Assembly: GCF_026151205.1 (NCBI RefSeq)
Contig: NC_087079.1
Coordinates: forward strand, 16,067,445-16,131,444
Length of the DNA: 64,000 nt
DNA from: Bolinopsis microptera
Taxonomy: Eukaryota; Ctenophora; Tentaculata; Lobata; Bolinopsidae
Direction of reading: 5' to 3'
Shown here piece by piece: positions 12,785 through 27,200 of this stretch (its first letter is position 1; each line of letters starts with the position of its first letter). The notes beneath the pieces were generated by a model. The model searched no databases and had not been told where the DNA came from. It was given only the letters and a program-made list of their open reading frames with translations. Position numbers and translations under genes: made by a program.

Positions 12785-12792
12785 ACACCTGG

Positions 12793-14583
12793 TGTATAAA
12801 CTGATAGTGACGACAGTCTAACCACTTTGTTATCAGTCTACTGTAAATAAAATATTAACTTACTTTATATTAACTTACTCTAGATCTTACTGTCAATTAT
12901 ATTTTACTGTTGTGATACATTATCTCGTAAAACTGATATATTACCGTATTGATAAATCACCATGGCCTGGTGATACATTACCATGGTGATACATTACCAA
13001 GGTGATACAATTTAGTCGGCACTAATGTCTTCATGGTTTGACCGCCGTGTTTTGGTTTAGCCGAAATAGATTTTATTAATGTTTTACACTCCAGCTTCAG
13101 TCTGGTAGTGTTGAGTTTCATTAATATTTTCATAACCTTCGTCAATCATGTTGTCGCCTCATTGTAGATATTTTGGTCTTGTGTAAAATTAATTCGAATT
13201 TTTAAATTTTAACAAATTACCATAGTGAATAGTGATACATTACCATGGTGATACTGATAAGTGATTTTATCATGGCAATGGTGATATTTGACCAAAGTGA
13301 TACATAACGACGATACTTTGTCTATCCTTCTATCCTCCGATAAATTTTCTAAAATATCATTATTCAAATAAATGTTCAGCATAATTCTTCGAATTCTCGG
13401 GCCTTCGACATATTTATTATTGGAATGGTGACATCTCAATAATAAATAGATATTTTGAGTGCTTAGGCTAATATGCTACATAAAGTGGTATATAAAATTA
13501 ACGTAAGGAAGTCAGTTTGAGGTTTAAGTCCTCAAAAATCATTTATCAAGATTTATATTTTAACTCCGCGAGGAGCTCGTTTTACTGCTTAGACATTTTC
13601 TTTTTGAATCCTTGGGGGACATAGCCATAATGTAGTTGCTCGAAGCTGTTCCGCTCCGCTTCTTTTAAAATCTTATTTAAAATTCCTGTTTAATTTCTGT
13701 CCTGAACGGCTAGGAAGTTGTACAATTATAAGAGTGGATCATTCCAACAATTTGTTGTATGCTCAATTTTATTCCTGGCTCAATGAGTGTAGATTAGTTG
13801 ATTTTAGACAATTTATCAATATAGTAGGTCATCACCAAGAACTCGAATTTTTTAATAGTTGAGTTAAAATTACTAAAACTTTACCACTACTGTGTAACAA
13901 ATGATTTTAGTTCCCGATGATAACGTAATAACGATGAAATATCATAGTAATCAATTTCTGTTTAAACCAAAAACCATGCCCCAGTCATTGACTCAAGATG
14001 AGAATCAAAAGTGGATTACTTCTGTTTGAAGGATCGGAACTCTCACCAGTCATAACTTGCTGACTTCCCCAAACCATCTCCAAATAAAATTGACAGAATT
14101 GACAGGAATAAAGTCTAAAGAGCTTAAATACTTGTCTACATGGTAGTCACTGCACGGAGAGTCGCTTAAATGTTACATCTGTCACTCCTTGGTTTCAAAC
14201 ATTCTTCTTGCGAAAGATTTGAAATTATCTCAGTATATTCAACCTCTTGTCCACTAGTTGTGCAGTTTTGAAGACGCGTTAAAAACTAAAGCACGCTGAG
14301 AATGTTTAGAGCTAATAGTAGTGTATTGCTTGTAGATTAACAAATCTGCTGTTATAAGTATTGTTATAAGTCTAGAAGCTCTATTTAAATTTTAGACTTG
14401 ACCTTGTCCAAAATGCAGCAGATCGTGCTAGTGCCAGGATCCCCTGTTTGTTACACTGTGTTAATAGCTACTGTAATAACTGGTAGGAGTGTAGTTTAAT
14501 ATCCTTCCATATCCTCTAAACTTTTGTAATTTGCTACATTTTAGTATAGTTAATAGTTATACTGTTATATCAATACATATTAT
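12793..14583. other. Non-coding, nothing recognised except short ACCATGGTGATAC repeats
   Basis: Short copies of a CCATGGTGATACATTA motif occur at about 12970-13005 and 13220-13250. The rest is unique and AT-rich, without a convincing exon. Confidence 0.4.
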
Positions 14584-14893
14584 CTCGTTCGTTCGTTCGT
14601 TCGTTCGTTCGTTCGTTCGTTCGTTCGTTCGTTCGTTCGTTCGTTCGTTCGTTCGTTCGTTCGTTCGTTCGTTCGTTCGTTCGTTCGTTCGTTCGTTCGT
14701 TCGTTCGTTCGTTCGTTCGTTCGTTCGTTCGTTCGTTCGTTCGTTCGTTCGTTCGTTCGTTCGTTCGTTCGTTCGTTCGTTCGTTCGTTCGTTCGTTCGT
14801 TCGTTCGTTCGTTCGTTCGTTCGTTCGTTCGTTCGTTCGTTCGTTCGTTCGTTCGTTCGTTCGTTCGTTCGTTCGTTCGTTCGTTCGTTCGTT
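14584..14893. repeat. Uninterrupted CGTT tetranucleotide microsatellite, about 77 copies
   Basis: About 309 bp of perfect (CGTT)n with no interruption. It is open in frames of both strands (Phe-Val-Arg-Ser and Asn-Glu-Arg-Thr periods), which explains the overlapping open frames on both strands; these are not genes. The purity suggests recent expansion. Confidence 0.98.
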
Positions 14894-15078
14894 TTTAACC
14901 ATTTTTAATTTGTCTAACGCCTAAAGGCCCTAAACTGCATCGTTTTTGATATTTGCTATACATTCGTGAATTTCACATTTTATCTTCTTGAAGACTTGAC
15001 CTCCATTTTAATGTGCTTAATAACTAAACTGCATCGTTTTTGTGCGTTGTGTATTGAAACCAAATTTAAGTATCCAAG

Positions 15079-15208
15079 ATGGCAGCTATAGTAAAGACAG
15101 TGACAAGACCCAGAAAGCTGATATTCGCGGGCCCTACCGAGAGCAAAGATAACACAACTACCCGGAAACAGTCAGACAAAAGCGTTAAATCGTATACTGA
15201 TGAGGAGA
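15079..15208 (+). CDS. ADCY10: Cyclase candidate exon 1 (start codon)
   Basis: ATG in good context (CAAGATGG) opens 43 codons starting MAAIVKTVTRPRKLIF, then GAGGAGA with donor GTGAGTAC at 15209. It ends in phase 1, which fits the exon at 20506. The peptide is basic and disordered-looking and has no recognised domain. It could instead belong to another transcript; if so, translation would start at ATG 20535. Confidence 0.5.
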
Positions 15209-18200
15209 GTGAGTACCCAGCACAAAAGGAGAACGTTCGAGATTAATAATTAGTCTCGTATAGTCTGACTATTCTCTTTCAGCTCCTATCTTTTATATGA
15301 TTATCATATTTTACCTCTGATTTAGCACTTCCCTCATAATGTTCATCAGAGAACACATTCCTAATAATAATATCTGGTATTATCTAGAAGCAGTGAATAA
15401 TAATTTAGAATTATCTATAATTTTGATAAGAAAGAAATTGGTTACGTACTTACTTTTAATGTTTGGAACGTAATGTTTTCGTTATTGGACCGAGGAGCGA
15501 ACAATAAATCAATCTAATCAAAGAGTCATGCGATTTACTTATAACCATGATTCATTCAGTTAGGTCTCATCACCATACCAGCTAATTTATACAATTAATC
15601 CTCGTCTGCACCGCTACCATGGCAACCTATCAGCCCTGGTTCGACCCGCCAATTTATCCAATTACCTCTGTCAGAGTAGTATTATAGGTGTAACATATGA
15701 AAACTCCCTGCCACTTTCCATGTAGCACTCTGTTCGGTAACTCTCTGGAGCTGGTACTGTATTGTGACTAGCTGTAACTCTGTTATTTGGCTGTGTTTCC
15801 TCTTCACACTCCGCAAACTGCCCAATGTTCCTCAGTTCATGTAAGTAAGGGTCTGCCCACACTACGCCTCTATTCCCCGAAGGTCTGCCCAAACTACGCC
15901 ATGTGGCCCGACACCACATGGCGTAGTGTGGGCAGACCTTCGGGGAATAGAGGCGTAGTGTGGGCAGACCCTAAAGTTCACTGCTAACAATAACAGGTGT
16001 AGTCAGTAATACAAGGTAAGTTGTTGTGGAATGTGGATTAATCTGATTTAGTCGTGTTTTATTGTTGAGTCTCATCATTTAATGTTCCTTGAAGGGACAT
16101 TAAATCATGAGATTTCTGATTATTTCTGAATGAACTCAGTGATTCTAGTGGAATTAAATAGTTGAATAGTTGTAGTGGATCAGTGGGCGGTGCCTCTACG
16201 ACGTTGTAAAGCGTATCTTGTAAGTTTCAGTTGAGTCTCATTCAATAATACAACAGTATTAGTTAATTTATGGATAGAAGCAATGACATGTATTTGTTTA
16301 ACAATGGACACACAATTGGAAATAAATTTAATAGGTGTAACCGTGTAATATAAAGAGTTGTGATACTGATAAAGACTGGAACAAAAGGTCGTGTCTCACA
16401 CGCGCCATAAGTATCAAACAACAAAACAGATCATTTACCTTTGTCACGTTTAGTCGCCGTCCTCGTTTCATCACAATACAAGTTAAAACCTTTTCATGTA
16501 GACCAGTTTAAAATATTGTTCCCCTTCTCCCCCTGTTCGGGTCCCCTCTTCCACTCCCCTTTCCCCCCCCCCCCCTCCCTTTTCACTCCCCCCTCTCGAC
16601 ACGTCCCCCTTCCCCCTCCCCTCTCCACTTCCCCCTCTCCAGTCCCCATTCCCTCCTACTGTCTCATCATAGGTATAACTTTTTCCAATCTCGTATGTCA
16701 TAACTTTTTAAATGTTCCAATACTACACAATTAGACAAAAATTACCTTCCCAGCTAATGTTCAGTAGAAATTTGATCTGATTGTGGAAGCTAAACCCTTG
16801 AATAATAATCTCCTTCTTCTCACATGTGACCAATGAGTAGTAGTTGCTTCAGCTATTATGTTACCATGGTTACCTTATCCAGGAGCTTGTCTACGGCTGA
16901 CAGATGGTAGAAATGGTTTCCAGCATTTGTAATAGAAATAGGTACCATGATCGTCTGGACAGGCCTCGCTGTGAGAATGACCTAATTTTAAGATGTGGCA
17001 TGTGACATGTGACATGTGACATGTGACATGTGACAGGTATGAGCGTGGGTAATTGCCTGCTACCTGAATTTGGAGCTCCTACAGTCGTGCGTCTCTTAAC
17101 ACACTATATTTTAGCACATTTTAGTGGGTCCTATATAATATAACAGTCGTGCGTCTTGGCAGACACTCACCGACTCACGTTCACCACATTTTAGTGGGTC
17201 CTCACACCTCAGATCCATTCCATTTGCTGGAAGTCTTTGATAACTCCGCTTTGACCCCGTCATTACACTGCTTAATAGGAATTCAATAAAACTTGACAAA
17301 CTGAGCTCAGTAGACCTGTTATGCCGTTGAAAGGACCCCAACAACGAGGGGTTCTGCCCCTGAAGGGGGTTCTCCGCTCCGATACAGCTCCTCTTCTCTC
17401 CAGAAAAACCTCCGACAAACTTTGTCATAAAGATAGCTGCCAAATGGATGAGGAAGGTAGGACTTACTGTTACTGAATTTTTTTGCCGTAGTTACCGAGA
17501 TACGCGCATTCTTTTCGGTATTTTACACTTCTTCCCGCTAGAGTTGTCAGTTTTAGCTGGATACTAGCCAATCCGAGCGATAACAAATACATATTTCAAA
17601 TAGATTTAAAACAGAAAAACCTGCACAAATTTGGATCAATTAAGCTGCCGGGCGCCGGCAATATAAGGCTTGTGAATAGGTTGCAATTTGTAATTAATAA
17701 TTAGTTAAAATTGTTGTAATTTTACTTTAATAAAAAATGTTACCGTGGAGACTCCGAGTATGTTTGTCAAGCTAAATAAAATACATTTATCTATCAGTTC
17801 CGATTTTATCTACCTGTCAATACTGTGTTACTATGATTTGTTACCTGTAGTTGACCCTGTATAGTAGTTGATTATGAGTTCAATCACATTTGATTGGCTT
17901 TTCAATAAGCTGCTGTATAATCCGAGCGAAGTTTTCTTTAAAGTAAAAGGTATGTTACTTATCTTTGTCAATTATACGGCTTATTAAATTCATACCAAAC
18001 CCTCCCAAGAACTAATATATACCCATTACATATCTATAATCTCTGAAATTTTGGTGCAATTTGGAGACGAATTACGTGAGTTATTAAGAGGTTGCGTGTG
18101 GGTAGTCACTTTTGGGCCACCCTGTATATATGATAAGTTACTTCTTTCTTTGCAATTGTTAATTTTATAAATTGAACCACATGGCGCGTATCACACTGTA

Positions 18201-21200
18201 ATAAAAACTGTGCATCTCATCCGTTGTTTAGCAACAGCCAATCAGATAGCTGTATTCTGGTCACGAAACTTAAACCAACCAATTAAAGAGCAGTGCATTT
18301 AACCTGGGGTTTAGTGGCAAAATATTGACAAATTTCCACAACTTTGAGGATTAAAATTCGTGTTTGGTATCATTGGCGGGATCTGAATGTAGGAAGCCGC
18401 AGTTTCTATTTCAGTAAAAGTTTTGCATGTTAAAGTTAACATCTGCACTCCTGTTTTTTAAGATTACCAACGACTACTAAAGACTTTACATTACCAGTTG
18501 CCTAGGTTACGAAGCTGTTGCCAAGTGACTAAAGCTTTCACATTAGCGCCCGTTTTCACACTGCTGCTATCGATGTAGTTATTTTGTAGCGAACTTCTAG
18601 TTTCTACGACTTAAATTAGTTTAAAATCATTAGAAAGTTTAGAAACTCTTAAGACTTCTCCATCTTATGGAACCCTCTAAGTGTCTTGTAATTAGGGTGA
18701 ATTGTCATATGACGTGTCCTGGGTGAAGTTTTCGTTTCTAGCTGATTTTGGCCGTTCTAACTTAAGACTTTTAAGAATTAAAGCAGCCGTATTGATCTTC
18801 CAAACCTACAACTTTCAAAGTTAGTTAGCTACACCAAGATCTATCTGATTTTAGTTAGCTACAGCAAGTTCTAGCTGATTTTAGTTAGCTACACCAAGAT
18901 CTAGCTGATTTTAGTTAGCTACAGCAAGTTCTAGCTGATTTTAGTTAGCTACATCAAGATCTAGCTGGTTTTAGTTAGCTACATCAAGTTCTAGCTGATT
19001 TTAGTTAGCTACACCAAGATCTATCTGATTTTAGTTAGCTACAGCAAGTTCTAGCTGATTTTAGTTAGCTACACCAAGATCTAGCTGATTTTAGTTAGCT
19101 ACAGCAAGTTCTAGCTGATTTTAGTTAGCTACATCAAGTTCTAGCTGATTTTAGTTAGCTACATCAAGTTCTAGCTGATTTTAGTTAGCTACATCAAGTT
19201 TTAGCTGATTTTAGTTAGCTACATCAAGTTCCAGCTGATTTTAGTTAGCTACATCAAGTTCTAGCTGATTTTAGTTAGCTACATCAAGTTCTAGCTGATT
19301 TTAGTTAGCTACACCAAGATCTAACTGGTTTTAGTTAGCTACAGCAAGTTCTAGCTGATTTTAGTTAGCTACACCAAGATCTATCTGATTTTAGTTAGCT
19401 ACAGCAAGTTCTAGCTGATTTTAGTTAGCTACACCAAGATCTAGCTGATTTTAGTTAGCTACATCAAGATCTATCTGATTTTAGTTAGCTACATCAAGTT
19501 CCAGCTGATTTTAGTTAGCTACATCAAGATCTAGCTGATTTTAGTTAGCTACAGCAAGTTCTAGCTGATTTTAGTTAGCTACACCAAGTTCCAGCTGATT
19601 TTAGTTAGCTACATCAAGTTCCAGCTGATTTTAGTTAGCTACATCAAGTTCTAGCTGATTTTAGTTAGCTACATCAAGTTCTATCTGATTTTAGTTAGCT
19701 ACATCAAGTTCTATCTGGTTTTAGTTAGCTACATCAAGTTCCAGCTGATTTTAGTTAGCTACACCAAGTTCCAGCTGATTTTAGTTAGCTACATCAAGTT
19801 ATATCTGATTTGAGTTAGCTACATCAAGTTCTATCTGATTTTAGTTAGCTACATCAAGATCTATCTGATTTTAGTTAGCTACATAAAGATCTATCTGATT
19901 TTAGTTAGCTACATCAAGTTCTAACTGATTTTAGTTAGCTACATCAAGTTATATCTGATTTTAGTTAGCTACATCAAGTTCCAGCTGATTTTAGTTAGCT
20001 ACAGCAAGTTCTAGCTGATTTTAGTTAGCTACATCAAGTTCTAGCTGATTTTAGTTAGCTACATCAAGTTCCAGCTGATTTTAGTTAGCTACATCAAGTT
20101 CTACCTGATTTTAGTTAGCTACATCAAGTTCTAGCTGATTTTAGTTAGCTACATCAAGTTCTATCTGATTTTAGTTAGCTACAGCAAGTTCTAACTGATT
20201 TTAGTTAGCTACACCAAGTTCCAGCTGATTTTAGTTAGCTACAGCAAGTTCTAGCTGATTTTAGTTAGCTACATCAAGTTCTAGCTGATTTTAGTTAGTG
20301 CACACTCAGCTCTACTCACCTGTTACCTAGCATCATGATCTCGGTTATTAATAGAAGCTAACTTAACGATCTTAGTACAGATAGTAAAATCTCATCTACA
20401 CGTATCAATAAATTACTATCCTACCTGGTGTTACCACGTGCTCTACAGTCGCACAAAGTCGCACAAAGTAATACCAGATTGCTTCTACCCTCCTTATTGT
20501 ACCAGTTCAATTTAACTTTGTTACGCTAGTTTCTATGAAGCCGCTGTTGTTACCTTTCTTTGGGAAGAGGAGACCGCACAAGCTCACAGGTAGAGTTGAT
20601 ATTATTTCACAGTCGCGCTTGCCAGTACTTCATATGAAATAGTCATTCGGTTGAAGAGAAAGAATCCACGATATCGGAATTATCCAAACCTGAGGACCCG
20701 AAATAATATTTTCAATAGTTGTAAAATTTTCGACATCTGATTAAAGGTCAGAGAATTTAGGTTTTTCCTAAATACACAATTTTGAAATCGTCGATCTCTG
20801 GTGACGATCTTTTTCGAACTTAAATTTACGTCTATTCGTTCGTTTGTTTCCCACTTGTCTCATGCTGTTCAACTATGTGTAAATGTAATCTGAATACTAT
20901 AAGGAGCTAATTGAGACAATTGATCACTACAATTTGGTGTTTAGCTGACCTCAGACTTTATTGTAAGTTAGCACAATTGTAGACTTTGTGGAATGTGGAG
21001 AGATAACTCGTACTACGTTTTATAGATATAGATTGTAGAGTAAGCATACATAACACATTCGATATAATCACAAACAACAAGGAACCGAGTACCGGTCAAG
21101 GAATTTGGCTGCTGGACTGAAAACGGTCGCATATTAATATAATTAATCTATTTTCCTGTTTGCTCGTATCAAAAAGCACCAAAATGCGATGTTCTGCATT

Positions 21201-24200
21201 GTATCTGATCCCGCAAGTGCAATATTTTGATCGAAAACACAATAAAACGTAGCCTTGGCTTTTATTCTCATGTCTACTTTTTCTCACTTCCGAAGTTATT
21301 TACAAAAAATCGAAGGCTTGAATTAAAATTCTAAAATGGTTACCTTAGCTGCATAGTGCATATACTTTTTCTACAACCTTGATAAACAAAATGTTGTTGC
21401 CAATTTTCCGTGTTTTAAGCCATTGTATATATTGTATGATTAAATGAGAGTCTCGATAAGTCAGAGGTTGCAATGTTTCCTTATATAGCAAGTAGTACAA
21501 GTCTTTGTCTAGGTACGTTTTACGTCTAGGAGCTCCACGAACCTTTAATTAACCCGAAAGCCTGGAAAGTGGTAACCTTTAATTAACAGAAACTCATTAA
21601 TCAATTTATCAACCATCAAATCAGATAACTGCTACCAAGACAACCAATCAAGTCTGGTCACCGTGCCAACCATCAAACCATTTCCTCGACTGAATATTAA
21701 AGTCTCAAATTCATACGACCGTGGACGATCTGTCAATTTAGATCTCGTAAACTTGCATCAGTTTCTAAACTGTAACTAAACGTATGCAGTCTGCGACGAC
21801 AGGAGCTATATAATATGCTTCAGTGAGACATTATAAGAATCTGGCCCAGACATGCAACACTATTTACACTGAAGTATGAACCCGTAAACTCCTGTCCTGC
21901 AAGCGAGAGTGATTACTTTGGCTGCAGTTTTACTGATTTGCTTTGTTGCGCAATGCTCGGTAACGTTTCCCCAAGAATACCTCCCAGATTTTCCCCACGT
22001 TCGCCAAGGTCGCAGCATCTTCTTCAACTAGGGGGGGAACTTCTTCAACTAGGGAGGGAACAAAAGTCAGTTTCCCTCCCAAAAAGTTAGCCGCCTCCGC
22101 GTATTCTGTCGACTTTCCCTTTAAAATATTCGCTTTTTTTGTAGATTCACGTCTGCTCTGTTATTTGATAATCACTGCTGTTCAAGTTTCGTTGGATCTA
22201 TTATTTCGCTCGCCCACAAATTATCACGAGGATTGGGTTTTGAATTCAAACAAAACAGTTTTACCGTAACCCTGCACAATCGAATTTGCGTTTTACTAGC
22301 CTGTACAGTTCCTAGAGGAAGCATTTTTACGTTATGTCATGGGGTGATTCGTAATCAGCGTCCAAAAGTACATCGTTTAAAGTCCCTTTCACACCCTCGT
22401 CCCTCAGTGCCTTTTCACAAGATTTTTTTGAAATTTGGACGAGCGATATAATCGGGAACTAGTTTCGTAAGATCATAAAATTACATACAGACGATTTACA
22501 ATTTAATCCTTGTGTTTGACCTCCCATATTCCAGGTCCGTGGAGTCAGAACAGATGGAGGCCGCCAGCGTGGGAGTCTTCTGAAAGAAGAACATTAGCAG
22601 AGGTCCTCACGCAGGTATGCTAAACCACATACCCCCCATTTTTTCAGAGGGCTTCGAATTTCTTTCATGGCCAAAATCGTTTAAAATTGATTTTCGAGAA
22701 TTATACTTATAATACCTATACTAGAGTTAAATTAAATTTTTCAAAACGACCATTAACGTCCACGTGCCCCACATTTGTCGTTGCCCAGGTAGAACCATTA
22801 CAGGATTATCACTTCTTACCCGGCTTACAATTCATTCAGGTGCCAAATTACATCATAGACAAGGGAGATGACGGGTGCAGGGAGGTAGTGTCATACGTGG
22901 ACGGAGTGGTCATGTTCACTGACCTGTCCGGGTTTACAGCTCTCTGTGAGAAATATGCAGAGTCTGACGAGAAACCACACACTAACGGGGAGAAGATCCC
23001 GTCCAGAGGGGTGGACGCTCTCACTGCCTCGCTCAACGATTATCTGGGCAGAATAGTTCAAGGTAGGTTCTCATGTTAATTTCTGCTTCGCTCAACGACT
23101 ATCTGGGCAGAATAGTTCAAGGTAGGTTCTCATGTTGATTTCTGCTTCGCTCAACGAATCTCTGGGAAGAATAGTTGTTGGGAAGGTTCTCATAGCACTC
23201 ACTGCCTCACTGAAGGATTATCTAGTAGAAATAGTCTATGGTAATTGGTAGGTCCTTAAAGCCTTTCAACGACCACCTTCCATTTTACAGATCTAATGTG
23301 CGCTAACGGGGATATTCTGAAGTTCGCGGGGGACGCTATCCTTACTCTGTGGCAGTGTGAAGAATCAGAGTTCCCGGCTACTATAGACAGAGTAGTTACT
23401 GCTGCTATCAACATTCAGTGCAAAATGGACAATTACATGACCGGTAATACTTCAACTTTCAGTTCAAAACAAATAACGGTTTTTACTAGTTAGATAACAA
23501 TAGGTAGATAAGATAACAATTGAGTTGTGATGGAATAGTGAATTTTTCAGCTCAATAGACTCACTTAATTAATTAAAGTATGGTAATCAGAAATAGTAAC
23601 TACTTTGGATTTGTGTAAAGTTTGATAATAATCAGAAATATTTGTATTTTATTTTTGATTTGGCTGAAAATGATGCCAATTTTGCCCATTAATTCCTCAT
23701 ACGCATTAATTACTCAACGCATTTTTTGTCAAATGATAACTTTAAAAGCTGTAATATTAGTGGTTGTACTATCATAGTTAGTAACAGTAGCATGACGTGT
23801 GGTAGTACTCACTATCATTCCCCGTCACACAACACCGATCCTTTGCAGAAGTGGGAGTGAACCTGCGAGTAAAGATAGGAATTGCAGTGGGATGTGTTAT
23901 CTTCTACCACATAGCTAACGATAACGAGCGGCACTTTGGCGAGGCTGGTCAGACGATTGAGGAGGTCAATATAGCTCAGAGTAGTGCGAGTAGTGGAACT
24001 GTCGTGGTTAGTACTTTAGTTAGTACTTAGTACTTAAGTTAGTACTTAGTACGTTAGTTAGTACTTAGTACTTTAGTTAGTACTTAGTACTTTAGTTAGT
24101 ACTTAGTACTTTAGTTAGTACTTAGTACTTTAGTTAGTACTTAGTACTTTAGTTAGTACTTAGTACTTTAGTTAGTACTTAGTACTTTAGTTAATACTTC

Positions 24201-27200
24201 AGAGTAGTGCGAGTAGCGGCACTGTCGTGGTTAGTACTTTAGTTAGTACTTAGTACTTTAGTTAGTACTTAGTTCTGTAGTTAGTACTTAGTACTTTAGT
24301 TAGTACTTAGTACTTTAGTTAGTACTTAGTACTTTAGTAAATACTTCAGAGTAGTGCGAGTAGCGGCACTGTCATGGTTAGTACTTTAGTTAGTACTTAG
24401 TACTTAGTACTTTAGTTAGTACTTAGTACTTTAGTTAATACTTCTACCATTTTCAATTAGTATAGAACCTGATTATTAGAAAATTTCGCAAAATATCGAC
24501 CTTTTTTAAACGATTTTTCATGATTTGACTTTGGCAGATTCATGTCACTGAAAGAACTTTTCAGATAGGTATATAATATTTCACACATTAGTAATATATA
24601 AGTTAGGGCAAGAGTTGATTTTTCTGTGAACAAATTCGTAACAAAGGTTTGTCTACTGGAATGTGTTGTCCATAGTCCCAGGAACCACAAAAAAAAACCG
24701 TCCAGCTGAAACTTTTGGGCAAAAATTTTTATAGTCATTTTTCTCCAGGAACCCATACGCCCCACCCCTAATATTGGTTATTCGGCTCCCGAAGGTCTTG
24801 AGATCTCCATAGGGGGTGCAAAATGACCGCAATGGCCACATTATGGCAGGCGAATGATAGTTTCAGAACGATTGGGGCTTTAATTTTCGAAATAAATGGA
24901 ATTTTTCGAAATTTTATTGAAATTTCGAAAAAAATACACCGAATTATTTTTAACGCTTATTTCAAATCTTACTCGGGAAATAACTTCAATTAACAAATAT
25001 CAAGGTTAACTAACAAACAACAGATTATTGACCAACCCCCAGACAGCTATTCGACGGTACATACTACTCTGGTTGAATGTCTTAATCACATTCGATTTGC
25101 CATTGTGGATTAAGGCCACCCGAATAGTACTGGAAACTGGGATGCCTATTGTGGTCAGGGTTGGGGGCTTCCACACTCTCACGAGTTTTCTTGGCTGCAT
25201 AGGCTATATAATGGCAGACTCGGGTTTAGAGGAGCTCATCAAACTCGTGTATCCTGGAGACGTCACGCATATATCGGATGGAGGATCTTACTATAAGTAT
25301 AAAGCGTTGAGAGCCCACTTTCTGATCGACGCCGCTCTTTGTTGTTTCATTATATAGAGGAAGAAGTTTACGACGATGAACTAGTAGACTTGGAAGGTTA
25401 CATCAACAAATGTGTGAACGAAAATCTAGGTGTTAACTTTAAGACTAAATCTATTCAGGATCTATCAGAGAAAATAACTCTGCTTCTAAAGAACCTGTTT
25501 TCCAACAGTAGAACAGCAGCTCTATGGGTTACTTACCACAACATGATAACACTAGTAAAGGACTTCATAAGAGCAGAGAGGTTGCACGACTACACTATGC
25601 ATTTATCAGCAGTAGCTTTAATGCTGCCCTACTTCGCAGCAGCTGGGAGGGGACAGTATGCAAAAGCTTTAAGACTGTATTTGGAGCAGGATGCTATTTT
25701 TAAAGTCAACTATGGGGCGCTTTTAAAGACCTTTAAAGTAACTGGGCTTCACACGGTTTGTTACAACGACCACGAGTGGGCCGGGGTGTGGACTGACCTC
25801 TCCATAGAGCAGAGTCTTATGAGGGCAGCTAAATCTAGTGGTGGATTAACAAGTGGAAGGATGCGTAATCGTGAGTCCACTCACAAGTTATGGGTGGCCA
25901 CCCTGAATCAGATGGCTTTAATAAATCAGTCTTTTGGAGATTCATTAGCTAATTCATCGAAGCGAGGAGTATCAACTAAAGCTGCCATCCACTCAGATCT
26001 TACCAAGTCATCAATCAAGAAAAACTGTGATGTATTTGGAAAATTATTAACTTGGTTTAAAGTTACTGTCGACTTTACAGAATCCGAAGATAAGACTAAG
26101 TTAATATCTTTTTCGACTGGTCTTATATCACAGCCTGGGAACGATGAGGTGAATCCCGAGGAATGTTTGGCCGTTGGGGCTGTCCTTCAACGTGAGCTAG
26201 ATGGGTTGACATTCATCGATAAGATAAGTATCAAAGGTAAAGCAAAGAACTTGACACAACTAAGAAAGCAGGTTAAAGTGAATAATAAAAGCGTTGCAGT
26301 CGATCCGTTGAAGTGTTTTAACCGCCTAGTCTTGGTTGCTGATAGAGAGACTTCAATAGAGGAATGCCTAACATACGAGTTAACTGTGGTGCCGATGAGC
26401 TTATTTGATCAATATCAGATGATGAGGAAATCTAATAAGGCTGCTCTTGGTATAAACCAATCTACACTTAAATCTTGCAGCTTCACGATCCCACTAGTCA
26501 TTGATGGAGGTTGGCTAATTCACCAACTAAGCTCATTTAAAGGGTGTGACAATTATGGTGAGGTAGCAATGGAGTACTTGAAGCTTATCCCTAAAAATCG
26601 GGAAGTTACTGTGATTTTTGATGGATATGAGCCTTCTACTAAAGATCACGAGCACAAGAGGAGAGTAAAAGCGTTCTGTGCTAATATTGCTGTAAAGAAA
26701 TCCACCTTTTGTACTGTCACCAAAACAACATTTCTGAGCAACAACAATAACAAAAAAGAACTGATCGACCTTATCTCAAGCATTTTTACTGTAAATGGTA
26801 TTGAAGTGATCAGAGCTTGTAACGATGCTGATACTTTAATTGCAAAGAAAACATTGGAAATGTCATTCCTTGGCGATGTTGAATTGAAGGCAGAGGATAC
26901 CGATATAGTTCAAGTCTATTAGTACATCATTTCAACAGTGACCATCACAATGATATTTATCTAACAACGAAGAAGGGTACATATTCAATCAAAGAAATAT
27001 CAAGTCATCTAGATCATAAAGAAAAGGAGATACTTCTTCTAATTCATAGTATTTCAGGTTGTGATAGCGTCAGTGGACTGTTTGGTTTTAGCAAGGTTAA
27101 AGTGCTAAAGAAAGCTCTCACCTTTGATGAGCAAGGTCAGTTGGCAACATTACTTTCGGTGAGAGAATCAAAAGAAAAGATTATTGAGGCAGGCCTCTTT

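Noticed and set aside
14531-14908. Phe-Val-Arg-Ser and Asn-Glu-Arg-Thr repeat proteins
   Set aside because: Pure translation of the CGTT microsatellite on the two strands.
17111-17443. 110-residue minus-strand frame
   Set aside because: No recognisable domain, no splice support; overlaps a local short duplication (ATTTTAGTGGGTCCT). Kept as non-coding.
18825-20298. CRISPR-like appearance (regular 30-bp repeat)
   Set aside because: There are no unique spacers between repeats; it is a contiguous eukaryotic satellite and no cas genes exist here.
22233-22451. 72-residue open frame
   Set aside because: Lies within a MITE with TCGCTCGCCC ends that recurs at 32797.
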